Of a stretch of 64,000 nucleotides of DNA, positions 35,077 to 43,583 are shown in pieces. The notes under the pieces were generated by a model, which was not told the origin of the DNA, made no database searches, and worked only from the letters and a program-made list of their open reading frames with translations. Source of the stretch: Dyadobacter sp. (GTDB taxonomy: Bacteria > Bacteroidota > Bacteroidia > Cytophagales > Spirosomataceae); contig NZ_JAGIAS010000005.1 in assembly GCF_017744695.1 (NCBI RefSeq), forward strand, positions 62,001-126,000, in the 5' to 3' direction. The number at the start of each line of letters is the position of its first letter. Positions within the stretch are counted from its first letter, which is position 1. A program made the position numbers and the translations under genes.

Positions 35077-35853
35077 TTAGAAGCGCAGGGTGAAATCCTC
35101 TTTTACCTGCTCGCTTCGAAAGAACACAAGGCCGATCCAGAAAAGGTCGACCGTGACAGTTACCTGCGGGTGTGCCTTGATATATTCCCACGCCCTGGTC
35201 ATTTCATCAGACCAGTATATGTCGTCAAAAATGAACAACGAGCCGTTCTGAACATGCGGAAGGCACTGTTCGAAATAGCGTACCGTAGGCTCGTAGCGGT
35301 GGTTGGCGTCGAAATAAGCAAAATCGATAGGACGGTCGAGCGCTTCGAGACGCCTGGGCAGGGTCTCGTCGATATTGCCCAGCACGACTTCGATATGATC
35401 CGCATGCTGACGCTGGAAATGCTGCTGCGCCTTCGCGGCCGTTTGCGGGCAGCCCTCGAAAGTGATCAGCTGCGCATCGGGCTTGGCTTTGGACATATAT
35501 AAGGTAGTCAACCCCAATGAGGTCCCGAGTTCCAGAATGGTTGCCGGTTGGAAACGCCGGATTAGCCGGTAAAAAAGCCGGCCGAATTTAGCGGGCTTTT
35601 CTGCGTTTTTTGCGATCGTGCTGATCTTGCGCAGGTTGGATTTGTTTACACGCGAGCCCGCACCCAGGTCCAGGATTTCAATTTGCTCGTCCGAACGCAG
35701 TAGTTCTTTGCGCAGCGAGCGGATGGCTTCATATTCGGGATTATCGTCCTTCCGGACGGCGATCACATTGTTATAAAGCTCGAACAGAAATGGGGAATGG
35801 ATAGAATGCTCGTTTCCGGAGCGCAAAAGGTACTTGATATAAGCAGCAATCAA
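35077..35853 (-). CDS. class I SAM-dependent methyltransferase (O-methyltransferase-like)
   Basis: 258 residues from a TTG start at 35853; no ATG lies near the N-terminus in this frame. Motif I is ATILELGTSLGLTTLYM, preceded by EILDLGAGS. Later motifs are AQLITFEGCP, IDFAYFDANHRYEP and GSLFIFDDIYWSDEM, the acidic metal/SAM pattern of O-methyltransferases. Substrate unknown. Confidence 0.85.
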   Translation of the reverse strand: MIAAYIKYLLRSGNEHSIHSPFLFELYNNVIAVRKDDNPEYEAIRSLRKELLRSDEQIEILDLGAGSRVNKSNLRKISTIAKNAEKPAKFGRLFYRLIRRFQPATILELGTSLGLTTLYMSKAKPDAQLITFEGCPQTAAKAQQHFQRQHADHIEVVLGNIDETLPRRLEALDRPIDFAYFDANHRYEPTVRYFEQCLPHVQNGSLFIFDDIYWSDEMTRAWEYIKAHPQVTVTVDLFWIGLVFFRSEQVKEDFTLRF

Positions 35854-35894
35854 TGCAATGGAATTTTAGAATGGGCCGTTACCCGGCGGGTGAT

Positions 35895-36281
35895 TCAGTT
35901 GAGGCGATAGGGGGCGACGAGCGAAAATGCGGGAATTACGACGCGAAACTGCCGGCCGTCCAGGACACGTTCCATGAGATAGGTACCGGCCATTTTGCCC
36001 ATGTCGGTGCGCAGGTTGCATCCCGATACATAGTCATGGACATCGCCGGGTTCCAACACGGGTTGAAGCCCCACAATACCCGCTCCTTCTACCTCGCGCA
36101 CGGTTCCATTGGCGTCGTAAATGAGCCAATGCCTTCTCAACAGCTTGACAGTGTGCTCACTATGGTTCTCAATCAGAATCTTGTACGTGAACACAAAGTG
36201 ATCCTGACCCGGATTGGAGTAATCGGGCTGATATTCCGTCAAAACGGTGACTTTGACACCATCTGTAACTTTGGAAACCAT
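35895..36281 (-). CDS. apaG: ApaG domain protein
   Basis: 128 residues from the ATG at 36281. FVFTYKILIENHSEHTVKLL, RRHWLIYDANG, EGAGIVGLQPVLEPGD and YVSGCNL are the conserved core of ApaG, a small immunoglobulin-like domain protein linked to cobalt/magnesium handling in enterobacteria; its molecular role is unclear. Divergent from the ung gene across 107 bases. Confidence 0.95.
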   Translation of the reverse strand: MVSKVTDGVKVTVLTEYQPDYSNPGQDHFVFTYKILIENHSEHTVKLLRRHWLIYDANGTVREVEGAGIVGLQPVLEPGDVHDYVSGCNLRTDMGKMAGTYLMERVLDGRQFRVVIPAFSLVAPYRLN

Positions 36282-36388
36282 ATAGATCGAGGGTGTTGGA
36301 AAGTAATAGGAACGAAAATAGTAATCAATTGCTGATAAAACCAAATCAAAAAACACATAATTTGGTTTTCCAAAACAAATTCAACAGC

Positions 36389-37054
36389 ATGGATGTAAAA
36401 ATTGAGCAGTCGTGGAAAGAGCGGCTCGCCCCCGAGTTTGAGAAGCCGTATTTCGCCTCGCTCACGGCTTTTGTAAGGGAAGAATACCGGACCAAACAGA
36501 TATTTCCGCCTGCCAAACAGATATTCAACGCATTTAATTATTGCAGCTTCGACGAATGCAAAGTGGTAATTCTTGGACAGGATCCCTACCACGGTCCCGG
36601 CCAGGCGCATGGCCTTTGCTTCTCGGTGAACGATGGCGTGCGGATGCCGCCTTCACTGATCAACATTTTCAAGGAAATTCAGCAGGACCTGGGTAAACCG
36701 TTCCCGCAATCGGGCAACCTGGAACGTTGGGCCAGGCAAGGCGTCCTGCTTTTAAATGCGACATTAACCGTGCAGGCAGCCTCTGCCGGTTCGCACCAGG
36801 GCAAAGGCTGGGAGCGTTTCACCGATGCTGTGATCAAATGCGTTTCCGACGAAAAAAGCCATGTCGTTTTCATGCTGTGGGGCAGGTACGCGCAGGAGAA
36901 AGGGGCGGTGATCGACGCTTCGAAGCATTGTGTGCTGAAAGCCAAGCATCCCTCGCCAATGTCGGCCAATGGCGGCGGATGGTTTGGGACAAAGCATTTC
37001 AGTAAGGCTAATCAATACCTGGAAAGCAAGGGCCTCGACCCGATCAACTGGTAA
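36389..37054 (+). CDS. ung: uracil-DNA glycosylase, family 1
   Basis: 221 residues from the ATG at 36389; an upstream in-frame start at 36293 adds residues unlike the family. GQDPYHGPGQAHGLCFSV holds the catalytic D65, LLLNATLTVQ is the uracil pocket, and HPSPMSA near the C-terminus is the DNA-intercalation loop with its His. It removes uracil from DNA in base excision repair. Confidence 0.98.
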   Translation: MDVKIEQSWKERLAPEFEKPYFASLTAFVREEYRTKQIFPPAKQIFNAFNYCSFDECKVVILGQDPYHGPGQAHGLCFSVNDGVRMPPSLINIFKEIQQDLGKPFPQSGNLERWARQGVLLLNATLTVQAASAGSHQGKGWERFTDAVIKCVSDEKSHVVFMLWGRYAQEKGAVIDASKHCVLKAKHPSPMSANGGGWFGTKHFSKANQYLESKGLDPINW

Positions 37055-37066
37055 TCGTGCAAATAA

Positions 37067-37095
37067 AAAGAGAGCCGGGATGCCCGGCTCTCTTT
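37067..37095. terminator. strong bidirectional terminator between ung and the Dabb gene
   Basis: AAAGAGAGCCGGG pairs perfectly with CCCGGCTCTCTTT around a 3-base loop, with A and T runs on the two sides, so it can stop transcription from both convergent genes. Confidence 0.9.
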
Positions 37096-37124
37096 AAGAT
37101 TTTCACTCCTATTACTATTATTAA

Positions 37125-37529
37125 TTACTTCTCGATGTTGGAATTCATCTCCAACACTTTGTCCCAGTGACCTTCGTTGGCCTTCACAAATGCGACCCTG
37201 TCGGCATTCAATGTGTATTCCTGGGCAGCTTCGTTGGTACGGAAAGTCAGGTAGTGGATCACATCAAACTGCTCACCGTTGTTGCCCGACTTCTGCACAT
37301 GCCCGGCCGAGTAGGCTACGACATCTTTTACTGCTTTTTTCATTGTCGCAAAATCGCGCAGGTGTTTTTCAACTTCCTGAGGAGTGGTACCAGGTTTAAA
37401 CTTGATACAAACCACTCGCTGAATTTCGGCCGGTTTGTGTGGCACGTAAGCGCCGTAAATAACCAGCATGAACACGCAAAGCGCGAAAATGGGGACTAAA
37501 TATCCTAATGTTTTATTTCTCGTCTTCAT
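37125..37529 (-). CDS. Dabb (stress-responsive alpha/beta barrel) family protein with membrane anchor
   Basis: 134 residues. N-terminal membrane helix or signal anchor (about 8-28), then a Dabb ferredoxin-like domain: QRVVCIKFKPGTTPQEVEKH, FDVIHYLTFRTNEAAQEY and H-containing GHVQKSG. Function of such exported forms is unknown. A TACCTTTG -7 motif lies upstream (complement of 37572-37579), giving a leader of about 35 bases. Confidence 0.88.
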   Translation of the reverse strand: MKTRNKTLGYLVPIFALCVFMLVIYGAYVPHKPAEIQRVVCIKFKPGTTPQEVEKHLRDFATMKKAVKDVVAYSAGHVQKSGNNGEQFDVIHYLTFRTNEAAQEYTLNADRVAFVKANEGHWDKVLEMNSNIEK

Positions 37530-37874
37530 TATAGCAAATTCAATAAATGCAATTATCTATTTCTCTTGCTACAAAGGTAAAATATAAATCGATTATTGTA
37601 TTATTTGGATATTAAATATAAATAATTTTGAAAATTTAATAAATAAGAAAAGAAACAACCATCGGAAATCTACTTTTCGAAATATTATTCTGAGGGTAAT
37701 TTTTTGTAAAATTTTCTAATAATGCTGTCCCTCAGGTAGCTATCGGGTCGTTCGGAAGTAAAAAATTGCCGTTTGGGAAAAACAAGTTTCAAAAAGGCCG
37801 GTTTTTGTTACCTTTTTTTGCAAATGACGTCTCAACAGGTGTAAAAACTGTTAAAAACACCTTCCGAAGATTGT
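37530..37874. other. 345-base AT-rich divergent intergenic region
   Basis: No gene. It contains the -7 element for the Dabb gene (complement of 37572-37579 is TACCTTTG) and upstream DNA of the phospholipase-like gene, with T-rich stretches but no clear promoter for that gene. Confidence 0.5.
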
Positions 37875-38909
37875 ATGGCGTCATTTATCCTTTCACGGGA
37901 AAAAAAATCTGAAAAAAATCGATTTTTTTTCAAAAATGCGTTGAATTTCAGCCTGCTTGCCCTGTTTTTGCTGCTTCAAAGCGGTGCAAAAGGCCATTGG
38001 GGCTTCTGGGCGCATAAGCGGATCAACCGTTTGGCGGTTTTCAGGCTGCCGGTAGAAATGCAGGTTTTCTATAAAAAGTACATCGACTACCTGTCGGAGA
38101 ATGCTGTTAATCCAGACAAGCGGCGGTATGCCGTGGTAGGGGAAGCGGAGCGGCATTTTATAGACCTGGATGTGTATGGCGACAGCGCGCTTGCATTGCT
38201 TCCCAAACATTGGCAGGCCGCAGTGCAGAAAATAGGAGAAGACAGCCTGCGCAAACACGGTATTGTGCCGTGGCATGTTCAAACAGCTGCTTCCCAACTC
38301 ACAGTCGCATTCAAAGACAAGAATGTTTCCCGCATTCTCCGTATTTCGGCGGACATCGGGCATTACATTGCCGATGCCCATGTGCCGCTACACACCACGC
38401 GCAACTACAATGGCCAGCTTACAGGTCAGGAGGGCATTCACGGTTTCTGGGAATCGAGGCTGCCGGAGTTGTTTGCGGAAGATTATGAGATGTGGCTGGG
38501 GCCGGTGGCTTATCGAAAGGACATTGCGCGGGATATATGGAAGGTTGTCGAAGGCTCGCATGCGGCCATGGATTCGGTGCTGTTGTTTGAAAAGCAACTG
38601 ACGGAAGGATTCAAAACCGATAAAAAGTACAGCTTCGAGCTGAGGAACAATGTGCTTACCAGGCTGCATTCGCGCGAATTTTCCGAAAAGTATCATCGCA
38701 TGCTTGCCGGGCAGGTGGAAAGGAGAATGCGGGCTTCCGTGCAAATGGTGAGTGACATCTGGTATACCTGCTGGATCGATGCCGGACAGCCGGATCTGGG
38801 CCTGTTGGCTGATGCCGGGCCCGATCAACCGGAGCAAGACGCCGAAGCCGCCGGGCAGCAAACCTGGTTACAGCGGCTTCTGAATGTGCGGCCGGAACCC
38901 GATAATTAA
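37875..38909 (+). CDS. zinc-dependent phospholipase C/S1-P1-nuclease family protein
   Basis: 344 residues, signal peptide-like N-terminus (hydrophobic about 23-38, then AKGHWGFWAHKRINRLAV). HWGFWAHKRIN with W and H, HFIDLD, and DIGHYIADAHVPLHTTRNY supply the His/Asp residues that bind three zinc ions in this fold. Probably periplasmic or secreted hydrolase of phosphoester substrates; whether lipid or nucleic acid cannot be told. Confidence 0.88.
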   Translation: MASFILSREKKSEKNRFFFKNALNFSLLALFLLLQSGAKGHWGFWAHKRINRLAVFRLPVEMQVFYKKYIDYLSENAVNPDKRRYAVVGEAERHFIDLDVYGDSALALLPKHWQAAVQKIGEDSLRKHGIVPWHVQTAASQLTVAFKDKNVSRILRISADIGHYIADAHVPLHTTRNYNGQLTGQEGIHGFWESRLPELFAEDYEMWLGPVAYRKDIARDIWKVVEGSHAAMDSVLLFEKQLTEGFKTDKKYSFELRNNVLTRLHSREFSEKYHRMLAGQVERRMRASVQMVSDIWYTCWIDAGQPDLGLLADAGPDQPEQDAEAAGQQTWLQRLLNVRPEPDN

Positions 38910-38951
38910 TGGTCCTGATATGATCGGGTGGTAGCAAGTCATTCCGGGGTA

Positions 38952-39476
38952 CTAGTGTGCGTGATTGGTGATCAGTATTTTAGCGGTGACGAGCAACTGG
39001 CCGACATGTCGTTGCGTGTGCTCGGCGGCATGAAAAAGCAATCCTAAATGTGTAGAAGGCACCATCGCGCGGCCTACGTAGCGGATTTCGGTTAATGTAT
39101 CCGGATTGGTTTCGCGGAGTTGCTTTAATGCTATTTCGAGTTGGCTGCTGAACTGGTCCAGTAAATGGTTGTAGGTGCAGTCTTCAAACGGCTCCTGGCC
39201 TTCACCTTTCAGAAATGCCATTTGGCTTTCGCTCAGGGACTCCTCCCGCGCGTACGTGAACAGGCGGTCGAGCACGCCGGCGAGGTGCTGTAAATGGAAG
39301 CCCACCGATGCGACGTTGGCCGGTTTTTCCCAAAGCAATTTCGAAGGGAATGTGTGGGTGAATATGCCTAGTTCTTCACGCGCCTGTAACAATGCATGCG
39401 CAACAGGTTGTAGCAGATCGGGTATTTCGGGAAGCGGCCCGCGGAGCCATACTTCGAGTTGGTCGTTGTTTTGCAT
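38952..39476 (-). CDS. DinB family protein
   Basis: 174 residues, four-helix bundle. SVGFHLQHLAGVLDRLFTY and HLGLLFHAAEHTQRHVGQL supply the three metal-binding His of the DinB/YfiT-like family, which includes thiol-dependent transferases. It lies downstream of the helicase gene on the same strand, separated by a terminator-like stem. Confidence 0.92.
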   Translation of the reverse strand: MQNNDQLEVWLRGPLPEIPDLLQPVAHALLQAREELGIFTHTFPSKLLWEKPANVASVGFHLQHLAGVLDRLFTYAREESLSESQMAFLKGEGQEPFEDCTYNHLLDQFSSQLEIALKQLRETNPDTLTEIRYVGRAMVPSTHLGLLFHAAEHTQRHVGQLLVTAKILITNHAH

Positions 39477-39490
39477 GGCTGAAAATAAAC

Positions 39491-39518
39491 GAAAAAGGGG
39501 CCTTTTTACAAGCCCCCT
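39491..39518 (-). terminator. terminator of the DEAD-box helicase gene
   Basis: On the minus strand GGGGC and GCCCC form a stem around a loop of about 10 bases and are followed by TTTTTC. It lies between the helicase stop and the DinB gene. Confidence 0.65.
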
Positions 39519-39541
39519 ATCGCACTAATTGTTGTCAGAAT

Positions 39542-41341
39542 TTATTTTGCAATGTCGATTTGCACCGGCTTGCCTTTGATGGTGTTGCCATCCATCGCAC
39601 GCAATACCGCGCGCGCATCGCGCTCAGGCACGTCTACAAACGTGAATTTGTCATAAATGTCGATCGCACCGATGGTCTTGCCCGGAATGTTGGCTTCGCC
39701 GGCAATAGCTCCCACGATGTCTTTCGGCATAATGTGGTCTTTACGGCCAAGGCTCAGGAACAAACGGGTCATACCTGGCTCAGGAGTCGATTGGCGACGT
39801 TCGCCGCGATCACCTCTTTCGCCACGGTCACCGCGCTCGCCGCGTGGTGCATAACGGTCGCCACCGCGATCACCACCACGGTCGCCAAAACGGCTACCTT
39901 CACGACGTTCGCCAAAGCGGCCGCCTTCACGACGATCGCCACGGCCGCGGCGGTCGTCACCGAAACGGTCGTTACCACCTTCACGACGGTCGCTGCGACG
40001 CTCTTCCCATGCCAGGTTGCTGTCGGAGTACTCGTTTTTCTGAACACCCATGATCTGCTTCGCCATTGCGCCAACGATTTGCTCGGTAGAGAAACCGCTG
40101 TGGTGCAGCATTTCGAGTACGTCGTTGTACAGTTCTTCGTCGTTGCTGTCTTTGATGGAATTTGAAATATTCTCCACAAAACGAGCCTTGCGAACGCCCA
40201 CGATATCTTCGAATGAAGGAATAACCCCTTTTTCGATTTTAACTTTGGTATAACCTTCAATGGATTTCAGACGGTACTTTTCGTCACGTGCCACAAGGGA
40301 GAACGCCTTACCGGACATTCCTGCGCGGCCGGTACGACCGATACGGTGTACGTAATATTCTTCGTCCATCGGAATGTCGTAGTTGATCACGCCATCCAGG
40401 CCGCTTACGTCGATACCACGCGCTGCAACGTCGGTAGCAACAAGGATAGTAGTAACACCTGCCTTGAATTTGCTCATTACATTGCTGCGTTGCTGCTGGC
40501 GGAGATCGCCGTGGATGCCTTCCGATGCATAACCACGCAATTGCAGGTCTTCGACGATCTCGTCCACCTTACGTTTGGTGTTACAGAAAACCAGTAGGGA
40601 TTTGATGTGGTACATATCGATCAGACGGGTCATTACCTCGACTTTCGCCTGTGGCTTCACCTCGAAGTAAACCTGCTCGATATTCTGGTTGGTCAGCTCG
40701 TTGCGAACGACTTTGATCAGGGTAGGGTCGTTCAGGAAGCGCTTGGTGATCGACATGATCGGCTTCGACATGGTTGCCGAGAAAAGGATCGTCTGACGAT
40801 CTTCCGGCATGTCGGCCAGGATGCTTTCGATGTCCTCACGGAAGCCCATATCGAGCATTTCGTCAGCCTCATCGAGTACCATCATGCGTACTTCGTCGAA
40901 TTTCAGGGTGCGGCGCTCCATGTGGTCCATTACACGGCCCGGAGTTCCTACTACTATATGTACCCCTTTTTTCAAAGAGCGGATCTGACGGTCGATCGAG
41001 TCGCCACCGTAGATGGCTTCGATGCGTACGCCACGCATAAATTTGGACAGACGGCCGAGTTCTTCCGATACCTGCACCGCCAATTCACGGGTAGGGCAAA
41101 GGATCAGGGCCTGAACTGCATTAACAGATGGATCTATTCTTTCCAGCACGGGAATACCGAATGCCGCAGTTTTACCGGTACCGGTCTGAGCCTGACCAAT
41201 TACGTCAGAGCCCTGCAAAACTGCCGGGATTCCCTGTGCCTGTATCGGTGAGGGTTTTTCAAAACCCATTTCTTGCAAGGCTTTCAGGATGTTTTCGTTG
41301 AGTCCAAGCTCTTCGAAAGTTTGAAAAGTTTCAGTAGTCAT
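39542..41341 (-). CDS. DEAD-box ATP-dependent RNA helicase with RGG-like region and DbpA-type RNA-binding domain
   Basis: 599 residues from the ATG at 41341; the frame runs upstream to 41581 without family similarity. Q-motif region, Walker A AQTGTGKTAAF (51-61), PTRELAVQ, DEAD box VLDEADEMLDMGF, SAT, and HRIGRTGRAG are intact. Residues about 440-520 are rich in Asp/Arg/Gly (DRGERGDRGERGDR-type repeats), and about 525-599 is a DbpA-like RNA-binding domain (TRLFLSLGRKDHI). Probable role: ribosome assembly or cold adaptation. Long leader upstream. Confidence 0.96.
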   Translation of the reverse strand: MTTETFQTFEELGLNENILKALQEMGFEKPSPIQAQGIPAVLQGSDVIGQAQTGTGKTAAFGIPVLERIDPSVNAVQALILCPTRELAVQVSEELGRLSKFMRGVRIEAIYGGDSIDRQIRSLKKGVHIVVGTPGRVMDHMERRTLKFDEVRMMVLDEADEMLDMGFREDIESILADMPEDRQTILFSATMSKPIMSITKRFLNDPTLIKVVRNELTNQNIEQVYFEVKPQAKVEVMTRLIDMYHIKSLLVFCNTKRKVDEIVEDLQLRGYASEGIHGDLRQQQRSNVMSKFKAGVTTILVATDVAARGIDVSGLDGVINYDIPMDEEYYVHRIGRTGRAGMSGKAFSLVARDEKYRLKSIEGYTKVKIEKGVIPSFEDIVGVRKARFVENISNSIKDSNDEELYNDVLEMLHHSGFSTEQIVGAMAKQIMGVQKNEYSDSNLAWEERRSDRREGGNDRFGDDRRGRGDRREGGRFGERREGSRFGDRGGDRGGDRYAPRGERGDRGERGDRGERRQSTPEPGMTRLFLSLGRKDHIMPKDIVGAIAGEANIPGKTIGAIDIYDKFTFVDVPERDARAVLRAMDGNTIKGKPVQIDIAK

Positions 41342-41735
41342 TCTATTGCTTTTAGTATTAATTCTTGAATTGAACGGTTTTGCGGAAGAGGGGCGATGAT
41401 GGCTGGAAACAACACAATGATCCTGCGGGACGAGCCCAGCAAATGCATTAGTTCCGACTGAAATCGGACCATATCGCCGGCATTCCGGCTGTAATCGTAA
41501 ATAATTGAAAGGGATTGCACAAAGCCCACCACTAACCATCCGTGGGGCTCTGCGTGTGAACGGTAGGTCCAGCCGGGACAAATTTTGAGGCTGGCAGGTG
41601 ATCTATAAATGTACTAGACCGTTTATGAGCAGAGAAGCGAACGGATGTTCCTTCAAATCGTGACGCAAAAGTAAGAACAATAATTGGTAATCGCAATGCT
41701 TTGAAGAAAGTAATTGTAATATTTTTAGAAAACAA
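41342..41735 (-). other. long leader region upstream of the helicase gene
   Basis: No separate gene that I can support. The predicted promoter at 41666-41696 would give a 5' untranslated leader of about 315 bases. Within it a 64-codon GTG-initiated reading frame (41338-41532) ends with TGA overlapping the helicase ATG, and a GC-rich stem-like stretch lies near 41524-41548. These features would fit leader-based control. Confidence 0.45.
41666..41696 (-). promoter_or_regulatory. Bacteroidota-type promoter of the helicase gene
   Basis: On the minus strand TTG (complement of 41694-41696), a 20-base spacer and TACTTTTG (complement of 41666-41673) match the -33/-7 pattern. Predicted start near 41659. 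Confidence 0.6.
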
Positions 41736-41765
41736 AAACCCGGCGCATTAAAAATGGCCGGGTTT
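41736..41765 (-). terminator. terminator of alanine dehydrogenase
   Basis: AAACCCGGC (41736-41744) and GCCGGGTTT (41757-41765) form a perfect 9-base stem with a 12-base loop. On the minus strand a T-run (complement of 41734-41738) follows. Confidence 0.85.
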
Positions 41766-41785
41766 ATCTAGTCAGGTTTGCTGAT

Positions 41786-42898
41786 TCAGAATAATTCTTT
41801 GACGTCCGTATAAGGTAAATGCCATGCTTCGGCAACACCTTTAAATACTACTTTTCCGTGAACGACATTCAAGCCTTTGCGTAGCTCCTCGTTGGACGAA
41901 CAAGCCTGTTTCCAGCCCTGGTTAGCCAATTGCAATGCATATGGGAGGGTTGCATTGGTGAGCGCCAGCGTGGAGGTGTAAGGTACCGCGCCCGGCATGT
42001 TGGCTACACAGTAATGCACCACGCCGTCGACTTCGTAGATCGGATGTTCGTGTGTGGTAGCTTTCGAAGTTTCGAAACATCCGCCCTGGTCAATAGCTAC
42101 GTCCACCATCACTGTACCGGGCTTCATCAGTTTGAGCATATCGCGGGTAATGAGCGATGGCGCTTTGGCACCGGGGATCAGCACGCCGCCGATGATCAGG
42201 TTCGCACCCTGGATCAGCTCGCGGATGTTGTATTCGTTGGACATGACCGTGTCCACATTGGCCGGCATAATGTCTTCCAGGTAACGGAGTCGCGCCAGAC
42301 TGATATCCATGATCGTAACGTTGGCCCCAAGTCCTGCCGCCATTTTCGCCGATTGTGTTCCTACAATGCCGCCGCCGAGGACGAGTACATTCGCCGGTTT
42401 CACACCCGCCACGCCGCCGAGCAGGATGCCAAATCCGCCCATCGGTTTTTCGAGGTATTTGGCTCCTTCCTGTATGGCCATACGGCCTGCTACTTCGCTC
42501 ATCGGAACGAGAAGCGGGAGACTTCTGTCTGTTTTTTCGACGGTTTCGTAGGCGAGGCAGACTGCCTTGCGCCCGATCATGGCGTGGGTGAGGGGCTCGG
42601 AGGAAGCGAAGTGGAAGTAGGTGAAGAGGAGCTGATTTTCTTTAATGAGCGGATATTCACTCTCAATGGGCTCCTTTACTTTAATGATCATTTCGGCGAT
42701 GCCGTAAACTTCTTCGATGGTTGGGAGAATGCTTGCTCCGGCTTGTGTGTATTGTTCGTCGGTAAACCCGCTGCCTTTGCCCGCTTCTGTCTGCACGTAC
42801 ACCGCGTGTCCGTGCTTACGCAGCTCTGTGACTCCTGCGGGCGTTAAAGCTACCCGGTTTTCGTTGTTCTTGATTTCTTTTGGGACACCAATGATCAT
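41786..42898 (-). CDS. ald: alanine dehydrogenase
   Basis: 370 residues, full length for the family. MIIGVPKEIKNNENRVALTP holds R15, KVKEPIE K75 and TYFHFASS H96, the substrate-binding and catalytic residues. VLVLGGGIVGTQSAKMAAGL is the NAD-binding Rossmann loop, followed by D in TIMDIS. It interconverts L-alanine and pyruvate plus ammonia. Divergent from an Lrp/AsnC gene that probably regulates it. Terminator at 41736-41765. Confidence 0.97.
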   Translation of the reverse strand: MIIGVPKEIKNNENRVALTPAGVTELRKHGHAVYVQTEAGKGSGFTDEQYTQAGASILPTIEEVYGIAEMIIKVKEPIESEYPLIKENQLLFTYFHFASSEPLTHAMIGRKAVCLAYETVEKTDRSLPLLVPMSEVAGRMAIQEGAKYLEKPMGGFGILLGGVAGVKPANVLVLGGGIVGTQSAKMAAGLGANVTIMDISLARLRYLEDIMPANVDTVMSNEYNIRELIQGANLIIGGVLIPGAKAPSLITRDMLKLMKPGTVMVDVAIDQGGCFETSKATTHEHPIYEVDGVVHYCVANMPGAVPYTSTLALTNATLPYALQLANQGWKQACSSNEELRKGLNVVHGKVVFKGVAEAWHLPYTDVKELF

Positions 42899-42934
42899 CG
42901 GTATGTGTAGTGTTTATAGTTTAGATTAATGGGT

Positions 42935-42942
42935 CAAAATTA
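42935..42942 (-). promoter_or_regulatory. -7 promoter element of ald
   Basis: The complement of 42935-42942 reads TAATTTTG, a perfect TAnnTTTG, and would start transcription about 30 bases before the ald ATG. For the divergent regulator gene, TATTTTTG at 42995-43002 is a matching -7 element on the plus strand. Neither has a clear -33. Confidence 0.45.
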
Positions 42943-43070
42943 ATTTTTGGCAGAAAAACATACTATGAGGGCTAAAAAAGACAGAAAAGAAAACTATTTT
43001 TGATCTCATTGATAAGAAAAATTCCTGCCGGGAACGTTCACAGCCTACGTTCAGCCACAAAAAATACTTT

Positions 43071-43532
43071 ATGCAACCCGACCTGACCGACCGAAAAATC
43101 CTGGATTTGTTGCAGCAGAATGCCCAAATGACGATCAAGGAGATCGCGAGCAAGATCAATTTGTCAGTCACGCCCGTGCATGAGCGTATCCGAAAGCTTG
43201 AAAAAGAAGGGTTTATCGATAAATATGTGTGCCTGTTGAACCGTCGGAAGTTGGGGAAAAGTCTGGTGGTTTACTGCAATGTTACTTTGGATAAACAGCG
43301 GAAAGAGAGCTTCGAGGACTTCAATCAGGCCATTGTAAAAATGCCCGAAGTGCTCGAATGCTCGGTCGTGTCGGGTAACTTCGACTACATGCTGAAAGTG
43401 GTCGTCGAGGATGGCGAGGCTTACAATCAGTTTTACCAGCATAAACTTTCTGCCCTGTCGAGCGTGTTACACATCAGCAGTTATTTCGTAATTTCCGAAA
43501 TCAAGTACACCACCGGAATCGCTGTATTGTAA
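43071..43532 (+). CDS. Lrp/AsnC family transcriptional regulator
   Basis: 153 residues. N-terminal winged HTH (MTIKEIASKINLSVTPVHER, then IRKLEKEGFI) and C-terminal RAM/ligand-binding domain (EVLECSVVSGNFDYMLKVVV). The family senses amino acids. It is divergent from alanine dehydrogenase across 172 bases, so alanine-responsive control of ald is likely (inference). Confidence 0.95.
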   Translation: MQPDLTDRKILDLLQQNAQMTIKEIASKINLSVTPVHERIRKLEKEGFIDKYVCLLNRRKLGKSLVVYCNVTLDKQRKESFEDFNQAIVKMPEVLECSVVSGNFDYMLKVVVEDGEAYNQFYQHKLSALSSVLHISSYFVISEIKYTTGIAVL

Positions 43533-43583
43533 TTATCAACGCTATTTAAACTGATCATCAGGCCGGTAGGCGCGCGCTGATCG

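Noticed and set aside
39780..39990. Tandem DNA repeats near the helicase 3' end
   Set aside because: They encode the Asp/Arg/Gly-rich region of the helicase, a common feature of these proteins.
41342..41581. N-terminal extension of the helicase frame
   Set aside because: The DEAD-box Q-motif region begins directly after the ATG at 41341; the extension has no family similarity and is better read as leader.
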